DNA from: Myoxocephalus aenaeus
Taxonomy: Eukaryota > Chordata > Actinopteri > Perciformes > Cottidae
Reading direction: 5' to 3'
Assembly (NCBI GenBank): GCA_038501785.1
Contig: JBAMJR010000168.1
Location: forward strand, 1,463,501-1,527,500
DNA length: 64,000 nucleotides
Position numbers and translations under genes: made by a program. The notes beneath the pieces are model-generated. The model was not told where the DNA came from, ran no database searches, and saw only the letters and a program-made list of their open reading frames with translations. Shown here piece by piece: positions 25,501 to 31,386 of this stretch (positions are counted from its first letter, which is position 1; every line of letters begins with the position of its first letter).

Positions 25501-25760
25501 TTTCCGGTGAAGAGCATCGTCTGGTTGGGGCTGGTGACGTTCACCTCCTCTATGATTCGGCTGTAGAGGTGCGGCTGGAGTGAGACCTGGTAGCTTTCGG
25601 GTACGAGGTTCTTCGGCAGCCGGATGACGGGCGTCCGGTTCATTGTCGCGATCTCGGTCTTGTAAAAAGATATCGTGATGACGATGGCGCCGAGGACGAA
25701 GACGGTCAGGAAGACGAAGGTGGCGGCGAAAGCCTTGGATACGCCGGATTCTTTGGGCAT
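251..25760 (-). CDS. anpep: Aminopeptidase N (M1 zinc metallopeptidase), 19 of about 20 coding exons
   Basis: Joined exons (minus): 25189-25760, 22798-22940, 22541-22677, 22245-22365, 21209-21363, 20331-20444, 20014-20157, 19820-19885, 18539-18604, 18253-18401, 12025-12104, 11068-11201, 10257-10312, 10033-10180, 9703-9791, 8566-8670, 7285-7452, 6997-7137, 251-314; total 2652 nt, 884 codons, phase closing at every junction. Seen: short cytosolic tail, signal-anchor helix at residues 10-32 (type II ectoenzyme), several N-glycosylation sequons, exopeptidase motif GGMEN at 335-339 (GAMEN is usual), zinc motif HELAH at 371-375, third zinc ligand E394 in WLNEGF, catalytic Tyr460. Family knowledge: it removes neutral N-terminal residues from peptides at the cell surface, for example on intestinal brush border. 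The C-terminal helical domain follows from about residue 560. Mammalian APN is about 967 aa, so roughly 50-60 C-terminal residues lie off the left edge. Teleosts have paralogues, so the a/b copy is not assigned. Confidence 0.93.
315..784. other. anpep intron, no feature recognised
   Basis: Intronic sequence between exon 19 and the left end of the DIRS element. The ORFs here are short and antisense to the exon; nothing is recognised. Confidence 0.6.
1613..2185 (+). pseudogene. DIRS gag-like ORF fragment
   Basis: 190-codon open frame. The first half is helical with [20 protein letters not shown]; the second half is Arg/Pro/Gln-rich and probably nucleic-acid binding. Its place directly before the reverse transcriptase identifies it as the gag region. 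Upstream 1244-1612 (same strand, different frame) looks like the N-terminal part of the same ORF, separated by a stop at about 1610. Confidence 0.6.
2261..2647 (+). pseudogene. DIRS reverse transcriptase fragment
   Basis: 128 codons. Recognisable DIRS palm: [20 protein letters not shown], then [15 protein letters not shown] and the catalytic YLDDW box. The frame is lost after the thumb region, and the RNase H-like part continues in another frame (2287-3180, with [14 protein letters not shown]). Confidence 0.85.
3331..4267. mobile_element. hAT element with perfect 8-bp target duplication
   Basis: Target duplication ATATATGT at 3323-3330 and 4268-4275. Ends are CAGACCTGGGCA and TGCCCACCCCTG, imperfect inverted repeats of hAT type. 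Length is 937 bp. Inside, 3648-3944 encodes a piece resembling the C-terminal dimerisation part of GTF2IRD2/Charlie8-like transposases ([17 protein letters not shown]). It is a deletion derivative and non-autonomous. Confidence 0.88.
3648..3944 (+). pseudogene. hAT transposase C-terminal fragment
   Basis: 98 codons. [20 protein letters not shown] and [11 protein letters not shown] match the C-terminal dimerisation region of GTF2IRD2/Charlie-type hAT proteins. The catalytic core is absent. Confidence 0.6.
4878..4955. repeat. AGC/ATT-AGC tandem repeat
   Basis: About six units of a 12-bp motif (gcagcagcatta) with variants. It is open in one frame as poly-Ala but shows no other coding sign. Confidence 0.8.
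4960..5700. other. anpep intron, AT-rich, no gene seen
   Basis: No family recognised. At 5704-5730 it passes into an (AGAATC)n repeat that marks the 3' end of the adjacent LINE. Confidence 0.6.
5705..6663 (-). mobile_element. 5'-truncated non-LTR retrotransposon (LINE) 3' end
   Basis: On the minus strand 6113-6610 encodes the C-terminus of a LINE reverse transcriptase: [28 protein letters not shown], then [18 protein letters not shown] and [13 protein letters not shown]. This is followed by an untranslated tail ending in (TTCTGA)n near 5705-5730, the usual microsatellite tail of fish LINEs of the CR1/L2/Rex group. 5' truncation is typical of target-primed insertion. Confidence 0.82.
6997..7137 (-). 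CDS. anpep: anpep coding exon 18
   Basis: 141 nt. It encodes [12 protein letters not shown] and [16 protein letters not shown]. Donor GTAGGT, phase 2. The next exon lies 6.7 kb away, beyond a block of mobile elements. Confidence 0.93.
7285..7452 (-). CDS. anpep: anpep coding exon 17
   Basis: 168 nt. It encodes [18 protein letters not shown] and EWEFAWDKF, then [15 protein letters not shown], all conserved in APN. The acceptor is preceded on the transcript by a TG repeat of about 70 bp instead of a pyrimidine tract. Confidence 0.94.
7458..7528. repeat. (CA)n microsatellite at the 3' splice site of anpep exon 17
   Basis: Nearly pure CA repeat with one CG interruption. Read on the transcript strand it is (UG)n ending 6 nt before the exon. 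Confidence 0.95.
7529..8565. other. anpep intron 16, no other feature
   Basis: AT-rich intron sequence; nothing recognised on either strand. Confidence 0.5.
8566..8670 (-). CDS. anpep: anpep coding exon 16
   Basis: 105 nt. Acceptor GCACAG is chosen over the AG four bases downstream because only it keeps the frame. It encodes [16 protein letters not shown] and [10 protein letters not shown]. Donor GTACAG. Confidence 0.88.
9045..9155. repeat. Dispersed repeat, inverted partner at 23815-23930
   Basis: Contains TCTACAGCTCATATGACCTT and the context to GCAACTCCTTGCC. The same segment occurs in reverse complement at about 23815-23930 in intron 1 of the same gene. Confidence 0.7.
9703..9791 (-). 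CDS. anpep: anpep coding exon 15
   Basis: 89 nt, ending in phase 2, encoding [14 protein letters not shown] followed by an NDT sequon. Donor GTAAGG. Confidence 0.9.
10033..10180 (-). CDS. anpep: anpep coding exon 14 (GC donor)
   Basis: 148 nt. It encodes the segment with [15 protein letters not shown] sequence ([20 protein letters not shown]) and ends GPMQ. The reading frame joins to exon 15 only if the donor is CAG|GCATGT, a GC-AG intron. Confidence 0.9.
10257..10312 (-). CDS. anpep: anpep coding exon 13
   Basis: 56 nt. It encodes [18 protein letters not shown], matching the family motif NRAQxxxDAFNLA. Donor GTAATG. Confidence 0.92.
10313..11067. other. anpep intron 12, no feature
   Basis: No recognisable element or ORF of interest. 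Confidence 0.5.
11068..11201 (-). CDS. anpep: anpep coding exon 12
   Basis: 134 nt. It encodes [20 protein letters not shown], the conserved GYYRVNY strand that starts the C-terminal helical domain. Donor is GTGAGC. Confidence 0.93.
11285..11545 (-). mobile_element. Fragment of the hAT family found complete at 28349-29275
   Basis: Shares GACACTTCGTCG at its left and a long stretch at 11335-11545 (ACCAATGACAGTTCTCTCTA and on to AAGAGGACATGTCCG) with the copy at 28349-29275. Internally deleted, with a (G)n run at about 11299-11315, and lacking its right TIR. Confidence 0.75.
12025..12104 (-). CDS. anpep: anpep coding exon 11
   Basis: 80 nt, entering in phase 2 and leaving in phase 1. It encodes [14 protein letters not shown], matching the Y-x-W-x-VPI segment of M1 peptidases. 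It is too short to stand out as an ORF and was found by phase-matched splice sites. Confidence 0.87.
12424..12760. repeat. Dispersed fish repeat with 40-60 bp sub-repeats
   Basis: Several degenerate copies of a unit with TTAGTTGGAATGCTTCAGCA and CAGTCCAACTATTGTTC. The end (CATATATTCAGCTACAGAAA) matches, inverted, 35155-35180. With 16380-16800 it forms two ends of one older repeat split by later insertions. Confidence 0.7.
12745..14260 (-). mobile_element. BEL/Pao LTR-retrotransposon gag remnant
   Basis: Minus strand. 13307-14239 (310 codons) has a charged coiled-coil-like stretch rich in Ala/Glu/Lys, then ends with [18 protein letters not shown] and [16 protein letters not shown]. 12918-13190 continues in another frame with [15 protein letters not shown] and [15 protein letters not shown]. 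These are the gag (DUF1759-like) motifs of vertebrate BEL/Pao elements. A stretch near 13200-13310 and the region near 12950 need frame changes. No protease, RT, integrase or LTR pair is seen, so it is a dead fragment in anpep intron 10. Confidence 0.82.
14400..15620. repeat. Foldback: inverted AGT/ACT repeat arms
   Basis: The segment 14407-14515 (GTAGTAGTTGTAGGAGTAGC and on to GAGAGCATTAAGCATTAAG) recurs as its reverse complement at about 15517-15618. The arms are about 100 bp and enclose the first ACT-repeat block. Confidence 0.75.
14766..16350. repeat. Tandemly duplicated ACT-triplet block
   Basis: Two blocks of imperfect (ACT)n with TTACTCATACTACTGTTATT variants, 14766-15300 and about 15670-16287. 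Both end in the same tail, ACTTCTACAGTTTAAAGGTT, offset by about 985 bp. The long Thr-rich open frame across the second block comes from the repeat. Confidence 0.85.
16380..16800. repeat. Dispersed fish repeat, inverted partner at 33780-34004
   Basis: Contains TTCAGCTATATTCAGCTATC and CAGTTTTGCTTCCATCTTTT. Its reverse complement runs through 33780-34004 with only scattered differences over about 220 bp. Confidence 0.8.
16926..16984. repeat. (CA)n microsatellite
   Basis: CA repeat with CG and CC interruptions. Confidence 0.9.
16985..18252. other. Rest of anpep intron 10, no gene seen
   Basis: No supported ORF or recognised element. Confidence 0.5.
18253..18401 (-). CDS. anpep: anpep coding exon 10
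   Basis: 149 nt, ending in phase 2. It encodes [16 protein letters not shown], the end of the catalytic domain and the start of the small beta domain. The next intron is 6.1 kb and filled with repeats. Confidence 0.92.
18539..18604 (-). CDS. anpep: anpep coding exon 9
   Basis: 66 nt, 22 codons, phase 0, encoding [20 protein letters not shown]. Acceptor TTGCAG, donor GTAAAG. Confidence 0.9.
19820..19885 (-). CDS. anpep: anpep coding exon 8
   Basis: 66 nt, 22 codons, phase 0, encoding [17 protein letters not shown]. Donor GTAAGT is a perfect consensus match. Confidence 0.9.
20014..20157 (-). CDS. anpep: anpep coding exon 7 (catalytic Tyr)
   Basis: 144 nt in phase 0. It contains [12 protein letters not shown] and [10 protein letters not shown]; Tyr460 corresponds to the transition-state-stabilising Tyr of mammalian APN (Tyr477 in human numbering). 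Confidence 0.93.
20331..20444 (-). CDS. anpep: anpep coding exon 6 (third zinc ligand)
   Basis: 114 nt, 38 codons, in phase 0. It begins [20 protein letters not shown]; the Glu of LNEG lies 18 residues after the second His of HELAH, the gluzincin spacing. Donor is GTAAGT. Confidence 0.94.
20690..20985. repeat. 21-bp minisatellite
   Basis: About a dozen copies of a unit close to ACAAAGAGACACAAAACAACT, with variants ACTTC and ACTC. It lies in anpep intron 5. The Leu/Val/Phe-rich minus-strand frames across it are an effect of the repeat. Confidence 0.9.
21209..21363 (-). CDS. anpep: anpep coding exon 5 (GxMEN and HEXXH motifs)
   Basis: 155 nt. It encodes [20 protein letters not shown] and then AHELAHQ, so both the exopeptidase loop and the zinc-binding helix are in this exon. 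The position that is Ala in the usual GAMEN is Gly here (residue 336). Donor is GTTAGA. Confidence 0.94.
21420..21550. repeat. Dispersed fish repeat (also at 42405-42500)
   Basis: Shares ATCAGAGGGCTTTACAGTCT-like sequence (here CTCAGAGGGCTTTACAATCT) and ACAACATCCTCTGTC with 42405-42500. Confidence 0.6.
21555..21790 (+). mobile_element. tRNA-derived SINE
   Basis: Begins GCGGCTGTAGCTCAGGGGGA (A-box-like), then GGCTCAATCCCCA (B-box-like) about 45 bp later, a tRNA-unrelated body, and a tail with GGGGATTAATAAAGGATAAT then a T/C-rich simple repeat. Pol III promoter boxes with this tail are diagnostic of fish SINEs. Not a functional tRNA. Confidence 0.8.
22245..22365 (-). CDS. anpep: anpep coding exon 4
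   Basis: 121 nt between acceptor CATACAG and donor GTAAGG. It contains the family segment [16 protein letters not shown] and the start of the catalytic domain ([11 protein letters not shown]). It ends in phase 1. Confidence 0.92.
22541..22677 (-). CDS. anpep: anpep coding exon 3
   Basis: 137 nt. It encodes the conserved stretch around [17 protein letters not shown] at the end of the N-terminal beta domain. Donor GTACGT follows a complete Lys codon. Confidence 0.92.
22798..22940 (-). CDS. anpep: anpep coding exon 2
   Basis: 143 nt between acceptor CATAG and donor GTGAAA. It encodes the M1 hallmark segment [16 protein letters not shown]. The first base completes an Arg codon with exon 1. Confidence 0.93.
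22941..25188. other. anpep intron 1
   Basis: 2.25-kb intron. Apart from the repeats at 23782-24112 nothing is recognised; 24180-24760 is AT-rich. Confidence 0.5.
23782..24112. repeat. 28-bp direct repeat about 304 bp apart
   Basis: GGAAACCTAAACCATGAACT... at 23782-23811 recurs with one difference at 24085-24113. The enclosed segment includes the dispersed repeat 23815-23930. Confidence 0.7.
25189..25760 (-). CDS. anpep: anpep coding exon 1 (start, membrane anchor)
   Basis: It starts at ATG 25760 with MPKESGVSK followed by a hydrophobic signal-anchor, then the N-terminal beta domain with sequons NRT, NVT, NQT and NST. The donor GTAAGG follows 25189. It carries 572 nt and ends in phase 2. A long first exon covering about 190 residues is usual for this family. 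Confidence 0.93.
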
Positions 25761-25869
25761 GCTGGCTGCTTCCGATGGCCGGTTCTGAAGGTGCTGTTGG
25801 TCGACTGTGTCGAGAGATGAGTCTGAAGAGCTTGTGTGCCTTTGGTATGTTCACATCCAAGTCACCTCC

Positions 25870-25935
25870 CTTCCATAAACTGGGCTTGGCCTCAACAAGT
25901 AAGGGCCCGCGCTCAGATTAAGCATTAACTCGGCA
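25870..25935 (-). promoter_or_regulatory. anpep: Candidate anpep promoter with HNF1-like site
   Basis: On the plus strand, 25917-25929 reads ATTAAGCATTAAC, which matches the HNF1 palindrome GTTAATNATTAAC at 10 of 12 fixed positions with a perfect right half-site. A TATA-like stretch (plus ccataaac, about 25874-25880) lies about 40 bp toward the gene and about 115 bp before the ATG. Known: mammalian ANPEP has an HNF1-dependent epithelial promoter. The assignment here is inference from one motif and its spacing. Confidence 0.35.
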
Positions 25936-26122
25936 CTGCCGAAGGAGCAAAGAGTGAGTGTTTTAGTGCGGAGAGGGCGACGTTCATCAGCCTCGCTGTA
26001 GATAATCAGTCAGATGGTGCTGGCAAACATCTGGAGGAGGTTACTGCGGTCTTGCCGCTAATGCAGGAGGTTCTGTAGACCTCAAGGAACACTTTATCCT
26101 CACACTGCACCCCGTCAACCCA

Positions 26123-26126
<4 letters not shown>

Positions 26127-26163
<37 letters not shown>
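26127..26163. repeat. (CA)n microsatellite
   Basis: Pure CA repeat upstream of anpep. Confidence 0.95.
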
Positions 26164-26164
<1 letters not shown>

Positions 26165-26327
26165 CCTTTCTGTGAATGCAGCATACATCAGAATCACAAG
26201 CCTCAAATGGAAACAAGAGCAACTGGTGGAGGAAATCCTTCAGCGGGAGGACATCGACGGCACCCCTCTGGATTGTAGGTGTCCGAGGTTTGACGGCCGG
26301 GTGAAACCTCAACGCAGGGGTCCAGAC

Positions 26328-26416
26328 CACGGCTTCCAAAGACCCGCGGCTTCCAAAGACCCACGGCTTCCAAAGACCCGCGGCTTCCAAAGACCCACGG
26401 CTTCCAAAGACCCACG
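26328..26416. repeat. 17-bp minisatellite, five units
   Basis: Unit CGGCTTCCAAAGACCCR; the last base alternates between A and G in successive units. Confidence 0.92.
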
Positions 26417-26595
26417 CCAACACAGGTCCTGTGCGATTAACAAACTCTGAACGCTACGAGATGCGTGTGACGGGAGGAGAACCGAGTGGGCCGAGTAAGA
26501 GAGGGGAAAACAGAGGAGGAGGAGAACGGAGTGATTTGGGAAATCACGGAGTTGGCTGGAAAGCCCCAAACCTCTGGGAATCTCGACCACCATGA

Positions 26596-26597
<2 letters not shown>

Positions 26598-26629
<32 letters not shown>

Positions 26630-26634
26630 GCAGA
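26598..26634. repeat. (CA)n microsatellite
   Basis: Pure CA repeat ending in CGCGC. Confidence 0.95.
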
Positions 26635-27219
26635 CGCGCACAGGCCTCACCTCAGGAGAGGAAACACGGGGAGACAAATAGGCAAAAGAGGGATCGGTGT
26701 ATGTGAGCGGGCCGGAGACGGGCGCGGCGGTTGTTTGTACTGAGAACAGATGTTCCTGTTGCAGGATGAAGAATCAAACCAGCGCGATCATATTGAACTG
26801 TGAATCCTCATCGCAGTGAGACCAGAGCCAGGTGGAGGAGCGACTCAGCGATGCCACATTCATTAGCTGTGATTAACGGCCCGTTGAACATGTTTATGAT
26901 ACTTGGGAGAGCTTTATGGTTTCACGCAGACTTAAATTCCATTGATTTCATCAGAGAGTAACAAGTGCAACCAGAGCAAAGGAACTATTCCCTGGTGAAC
27001 AGAACGCAATGTTCTATTGGACTCCAGGAGTTGAAATGTGTTACATGTTATTGTTGTTATGTGGGGAGAAACCTTGGTATGGCCCAGATGTTGCAACATC
27101 TGTCAGAATGCCACGGCCTTCCACTCGTGTTGTTCAGGAGGTTTTCCTGAGAAAGAAGGAGATCGGAGCCGTCTTCTGTGAAATGATTCATCTCTGAGGA
27201 ACGTCAAGTTGATGCCCTG

Positions 27220-27472
27220 ATGCACACACACACGTGCACGCACACACACACACGCACATGCACACACATACGCACACACACACACGCACGCACACACACA
27301 CACACACGTGCACGCACACACACACACACACACACACGTGCACGCACACACACACACGCACATGCACACACACACGCACACACACACGCACACACACATG
27401 TGCATGCACACACACACGTGCACGCACACACACACACGCACATGCACACACACACGCACACACACACGCACA
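27220..27472. repeat. Long CA/CG microsatellite abutting the BEN element
   Basis: About 250 bp of CA repeat broken by GC, GTGC and ATG variants, itself in higher-order units. It is continuous with the left end of the TIR element at 27473. A similar repeat resumes at 31160. Confidence 0.92.
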
Positions 27473-28348
27473 CATCCCAGGCGAAAAAAAGTATACTTTT
27501 GTATATTTAAAATACACTGACCATCGTTAACAACTACAGATAGCCACATTCCCTCTTTGCATCATTTACTTTGAGCTAAACTCCTCGGTATAAAATACAC
27601 CTTTTATATATTTGCAGAAAGTACACTTCTTTGATAGTATATTTAGTACACTTCTTTGATAGCATATTTCAAGTATACTATCAAATAAGTGTACTTTCTG
27701 CAAATATACAAAAAGTATACTTTTTATATATTTTCAGAAAGTATACTTCTTTGATAGAAAAATGTATTTAAAGCACATTTGATAAATACAGATTTGATAT
27801 ATACCAAAGTCACCTATTTAAAAAAATTCAACTTTTAACACACTTTAAAATAATTGTACTGTAGTATACTTTCAATAAATATATTATAAAAAATATACAA
27901 TTTTTTTATATTTTAAGTAATATTTTAGTGTAATTCGTAAGTAAACTTATTCATGCTATTATTTCAATCTACTAATTGTATTATTCTTGAGGAATGTGTT
28001 ACCCCTCTTCTTGAGGTAAGAATACCAACATAATGTGTTAGTCAGAGAGTAAAAGCTTTCTTGAACGGTCGACCTTAGTGACACCTTAAGTTTTCTACAT
28101 GAGGGGAAAATAGCGTTAGCTTAACCGATAGCATTAGCGTTAAGTAGCGTTAGCTTAACAGGTCTGGGCCTGAGCTACGTTAAATTTGAATTTGAGGCTT
28201 GGATTGGAGTCGGCTTGGACGTCAAGAGTAAGTTAACTTGGCTAATAGTTGAGTGTGTTGTCTTTTCTTTAACATCGTCGATGTAACATCGGTTATAGTT
28301 TTCTGTGTTGGCTAACATTAGCTTACTTTACCAAAGGTTAGCTAAGGT

Positions 28349-29275
28349 AGGGTGACCAGATATGAGTTTGTGAAAAAGAGGACACTTCGTCGTGGCTATA
28401 GCATGCCGCATATGAATATATGTGAATGCATACAAATGTCACAAATGAAATGACAAAAATGACACAAATGACTATATGAACATCTGTTTATTGAACTTTA
28501 ACAAAATTGCAAAGTGCAAATGTAAAACAAATCTTTGTTGTGGCATTTAGTCTAGTGCTTCTTTAATGTGTCTTGTCCATATATTGAAGCAATAATGATA
28601 ATAAATAAAAAATTCTAAATAATAAATACTTTATATAGCCACATATTAAAATAAGAAAATGAAGACACTTTTCAGTCCTCCTCATGTGGTTGGGCATATT
28701 TCTCTGAAGACTGAATCTGCAGTTTTGTGTTTTGCAGAGTGCACGTGAGCTTCCAAATCGCTGCCACCTTTATTTGCCACTGACACATAAGTGCCTGCTC
28801 TGCATGTCATGCACTCAGCTTCCAAAGCATCACGGCCGAGGCGAAAACATGGGTATTTTTTTTTTAGTTCGTCCGTGAACTTACATTTACGTTTCGGCAT
28901 GGCTGCAGACGTCATGTGCTGTTGTAAACAATGCAACTAGTGGAGGTGGAAAGGTGCTCAGTGTTGCCAGATTGGAAATGGCAAAGTATCGTACCAAAAG
29001 CTCAAAATGGTCGTATTTGGAGGATAATTATCGTGCATCTGGCAACACTGAGATTGGTCGACCAATGACAGTTCTCTCTACAGTCAGAGCTTGCGCAAGA
29101 AGGTGGAACGTGAGGGAGATACCATTTCCAAAACTTGTAAGGGGGTAATAACTAGTTTGTGAAAGACCCAGAGAAACACAAATATCCAACGAGGCAAAAT
29201 CCCGGACGTTTTTGGAATCCCTGCCGGACGCATTTTTTAGGTCTCGAAAAGAGGACATGTCCGTCTGGTCACCCT
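28349..29275 (-). mobile_element. hAT-like element with target duplication, encoding a zinc-finger fragment
   Basis: TIRs AGGGTGACCAGA and TCTGGTCACCCT. Flanks AGCTAAGGT at 28340-28348 and 29276-29284 are identical (8 or 9 bp, depending on whether a boundary T is counted). Length is 927 bp. Carries the 28682-28936 ORF and is related to the fragment at 11285-11545. It is inserted in the presumed first intron of the BEN gene, so it is younger than the host element. Confidence 0.85.
28682..28936 (-). CDS. BED-like zinc-finger ORF of a hAT element (partial transposase)
   Basis: 84 codons, or 72 from the internal MPKRKCKF start. Pattern C-x2-C (ECMTC) then about 25 residues to HVHSAKH, as in BED/C2H2 fingers at transposase N-termini. 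No catalytic domain follows, so it is a single-domain remnant in a deletion derivative. Whether it is still translated cannot be seen. Confidence 0.5.
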   Translation of the reverse strand: MHCLQQHMTSAAMPKRKCKFTDELKKKYPCFRLGRDALEAECMTCRAGTYVSVANKGGSDLEAHVHSAKHKTADSVFREICPTT

Positions 29276-29434
29276 AGCTAAGGTAATGCTTAGCTATTGG
29301 TTAATTACGTGCTGGCCTTTATGACACCAAGGAATCTGTACATATCTGTTGTACCTGACAATAACATGTGGTTTAAAGTAACTCTAATCCTTTTTTTCCT
29401 TTGTTTTGTATTCCATTCTTTCTTGTATCAACAG

Positions 29435-29534
29435 ATGGATAACACTGGTCACCGCATGGATGACCTCGTGGCATCCCTTCGTGGTATGCTAGGTGTTCAG
29501 ATGAGACTTGGAGCGGTTGACATTTCAGAAGACG
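29435..29534 (+). CDS. BEN gene coding exon 1
   Basis: Acceptor TATCAACAG, ATG immediately after it, donor GTATGT. 100 nt, leaving phase 1. Confidence 0.7.
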
Positions 29535-30496
29535 GTATGTTTAAACTATGATTTAGCTTGTTTACACAATATTGCTCTGTACTGAAAAGTATTAATATTA
29601 TCCTTCTACTACTGGCCAACTTCTTTTTGTCTTTTCCAGCATCGTCTGCTGTTCAAGTTAAAATGTGTCAGAAATAAAGTGATGGGATTTACTAGGTTAC
29701 ATGTGTCACACATCAGTCATACAAATTAGTAGAGAGTGGGAACCTCCACACCACTGGTGGTACCGCTCCATAGAGGGATGTACAGACTACTAGCAGTGTT
29801 TTAAATAATGAAGCACATTGTAATCATATAGGTAGGTAGAGATCTTCCAACTGTATATGAATGTGTTCTATTGGTTCTCTCATATACAGCACGCCTTGGC
29901 TGGCAGCACAGGGACGGTTTAAAGAGGGCCTTCCTGCAGCTTAATCCATCACCCATGACCCTTTGTTGCCAGGAGCTGCTGCCCTGCTGTTCACAAAGGA
30001 GGTCCTTGCACTGTCCACCCTGACTGGGAAGTCTGGGAAAGGGGGACCTCCTGAAAAACAACTGGACGTTACCAAAGTGCAGGCCATAATATGTTATAAC
30101 AGGTCATAACACAGGCCATAACAGGTAGGTCATTGTCTTGAGTCGCATGTAGACAATGTAAAGCTTCTGCGATTTGTAAAGCAGCAGGATCACATGTTGG
30201 TGGTAAACACACCATCAGTGATGAAATATATGTTTGACCTGCACTGAATATTGGCTTGTCATATTGATATAGTTCCTAAATGTTAATCCTGATTTACTAT
30301 TGGTTCAACAGGATTTCCTGTGTAGTCAAAATATAAGAAGATGTTGTATGAATATGCGGTGTGACATCATCTCTCGTCTCTTCTCTTAACAGATGCTGTT
30401 AATAAAGAATTGCCGGAGACGAGTGCCTCGGACTTGCGAGCGGTCATCAGACGAAAGTGTAATAATGAGCAGTACAACCAAAAAAAAAAAACATAA
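29435..30496 (+). CDS. Small BEN-domain protein, three coding exons, 107 aa
   Basis: Exons 29435-29534, 29973-30092, 30393-30496; 324 nt including the stop at 30494-30496. The first codon lies directly after acceptor ATCAACAG. Residues 1-33 form a short helix-prone lead (RMDDLVASLRGMLGVQMRLG). From about residue 34 the BEN fold is clear: LFTKEVLALSTLTGK, QLDVTKVQAII, then ELPETSASDLRAVIRRKCNN. BEN domains bind DNA or chromatin proteins. Junction phases are 1 and 1; donor 1 (GTATGT) is good, donor 2 (T|GTTATA) is weak and was chosen because it alone gives the BEN register. An upstream noncoding exon may end at about 28229 (AAGA|GTAAGT). A poly(A) signal follows at 30615. It could be a captured host gene or a gene of the element. 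Confidence 0.75.
29973..30092 (+). CDS. BEN gene coding exon 2
   Basis: Acceptor CCTTTGTTGCCAG; 120 nt in phase 1. An in-frame stop lies upstream at 29942, so the exon must start after it. Encodes the first two-thirds of the BEN domain. Confidence 0.7.
30393..30496 (+). CDS. BEN gene coding exon 3 and stop
   Basis: Acceptor CTCTTAACAG; 104 nt. Ends with the conserved RRKCNNEQ and a Lys-rich tail encoded by a 12-A run just before TAA. Confidence 0.75.
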
Positions 30497-30614
30497 TATG
30501 GAGCCTGTTTGTGGTTCTATTGTTGATGGTTCATTGTTCGTCTATATTGCTACGATCTGAAACATGGTCATTCTGCTTCGTTATACTGTACATGTACTAT
30601 GTAAACTTAAATTC

Positions 30615-30620
30615 AATAAA
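30615..30620 (+). terminator. Poly(A) signal of the BEN gene
   Basis: AATAAA about 120 bp after the stop codon, followed by a T-rich stretch. Confidence 0.6.
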
Positions 30621-31159
30621 GTGATTTTGATTACTATTTGGGATGTTCATTCAGCATTTAGGATACTGTAATACATTTATAATATTTTAATGGACAATGG
30701 TATGGAGTGTACAAAGTAATATAGCATGAAAAGAAAGTGTGCTTTCTTTGTAATTGGAATAAGCCAAATGTATAACTTTTAAAAAGTATACTATTAGCAC
30801 ATTATAAATATATTAAAATTGTATTGTTTACATATTTGTAATATACTAATAATATATTTCAAATCTACTTTAAACACATTTTAAGTGAGCTATCGGCATG
30901 TATATTAGCACATACACAGTAATATACTTAAAATGTACTAAGTATACTTGAAGTTGTTCCAATTTAGCACACACAAATATACTAAATATACTTAAAGTTG
31001 TACTTGAGTACTATTTAAGTACTACTTAAATATATTTAGTACAAAAGAAGTTGTTCCAAAATAACACACTTTAAGTATAATTATGATTAGTATACTAAAG
31101 TATACTCAAGTATGCTAAGATTAAATATACTAAGTATACTTTTTTTTTCTCCTGGGATG

Positions 31160-31193
31160 CACACACACACACACACACGCACATGTACGTGCG

Positions 31194-31233
<40 letters not shown>

Positions 31234-31280
31234 CACACACACACGCACAAACACACAAACACACAAACACACACACACGC
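31160..31280. repeat. (CA)n microsatellite at the right flank of the BEN element
   Basis: CA repeat with GT/GC interruptions and CAAA variants at its right end. Confidence 0.92.
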
Positions 31281-31357
31281 TTAAGAATGACAGTTAAGAT
31301 TGAATACAGTTCTTTATGAAGAATCTTGTGAAATGTTCTACACTCCAAAAACATACA

Positions 31358-31386
31358 CCATCACCATCATCATCATCATCATCATC
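31358..31386. repeat. (CAT)n microsatellite
   Basis: About nine CAT/CAC triplets. Confidence 0.9.

Larger units (their letters stand above)
27473..31159 (+). mobile_element. TIR element (about 3.7 kb) carrying a BEN-domain gene
   Basis: Left end CATCCCAGGCGAAAAAAAGT and on through ATACTTTTGTATATTTAA; the right end read in reverse is CATCCCAGGAGAAAAAAAAA then GTATACTTAGTATATTTAA. That makes imperfect TIRs of about 37 bp. Subterminal regions (about 27485-27960 and 30650-31140) are AT-rich and crowded with AAGTATACTT-type palindromes in both orientations. Both flanks are CA repeat, so any target duplication is hidden (CACGCACA versus CACACACA). The only gene seen inside encodes a BEN-domain protein; no transposase is seen. 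A hAT element (28349-29275) is nested. The superfamily is unknown. Confidence 0.75.

Noticed and set aside
25465..25860. 131-codon frame overlapping anpep exon 1
   Set aside because: Shadow of the GC-rich exon in another frame; Arg/His/Pro-rich with no family features.
26172..26450. 92-codon plus-strand ORF and minus-strand Gly/Ser/Trp-rich frames
   Set aside because: Run through the 17-bp minisatellite and CA repeats; no splice or domain evidence.
27103..27549. Cys/Val/His/Thr-rich open frames on both strands
   Set aside because: Translation of CA/TG repeat; same for 7159-7627 and 31087-31354.
29640..29676. Alternative terminal exon of the BEN gene (ends CAGAAATAA)
   Set aside because: Acceptor CTTTTCCAG and phase fit, but it would give a 45-aa product without the BEN domain; kept only as a possible minor form.
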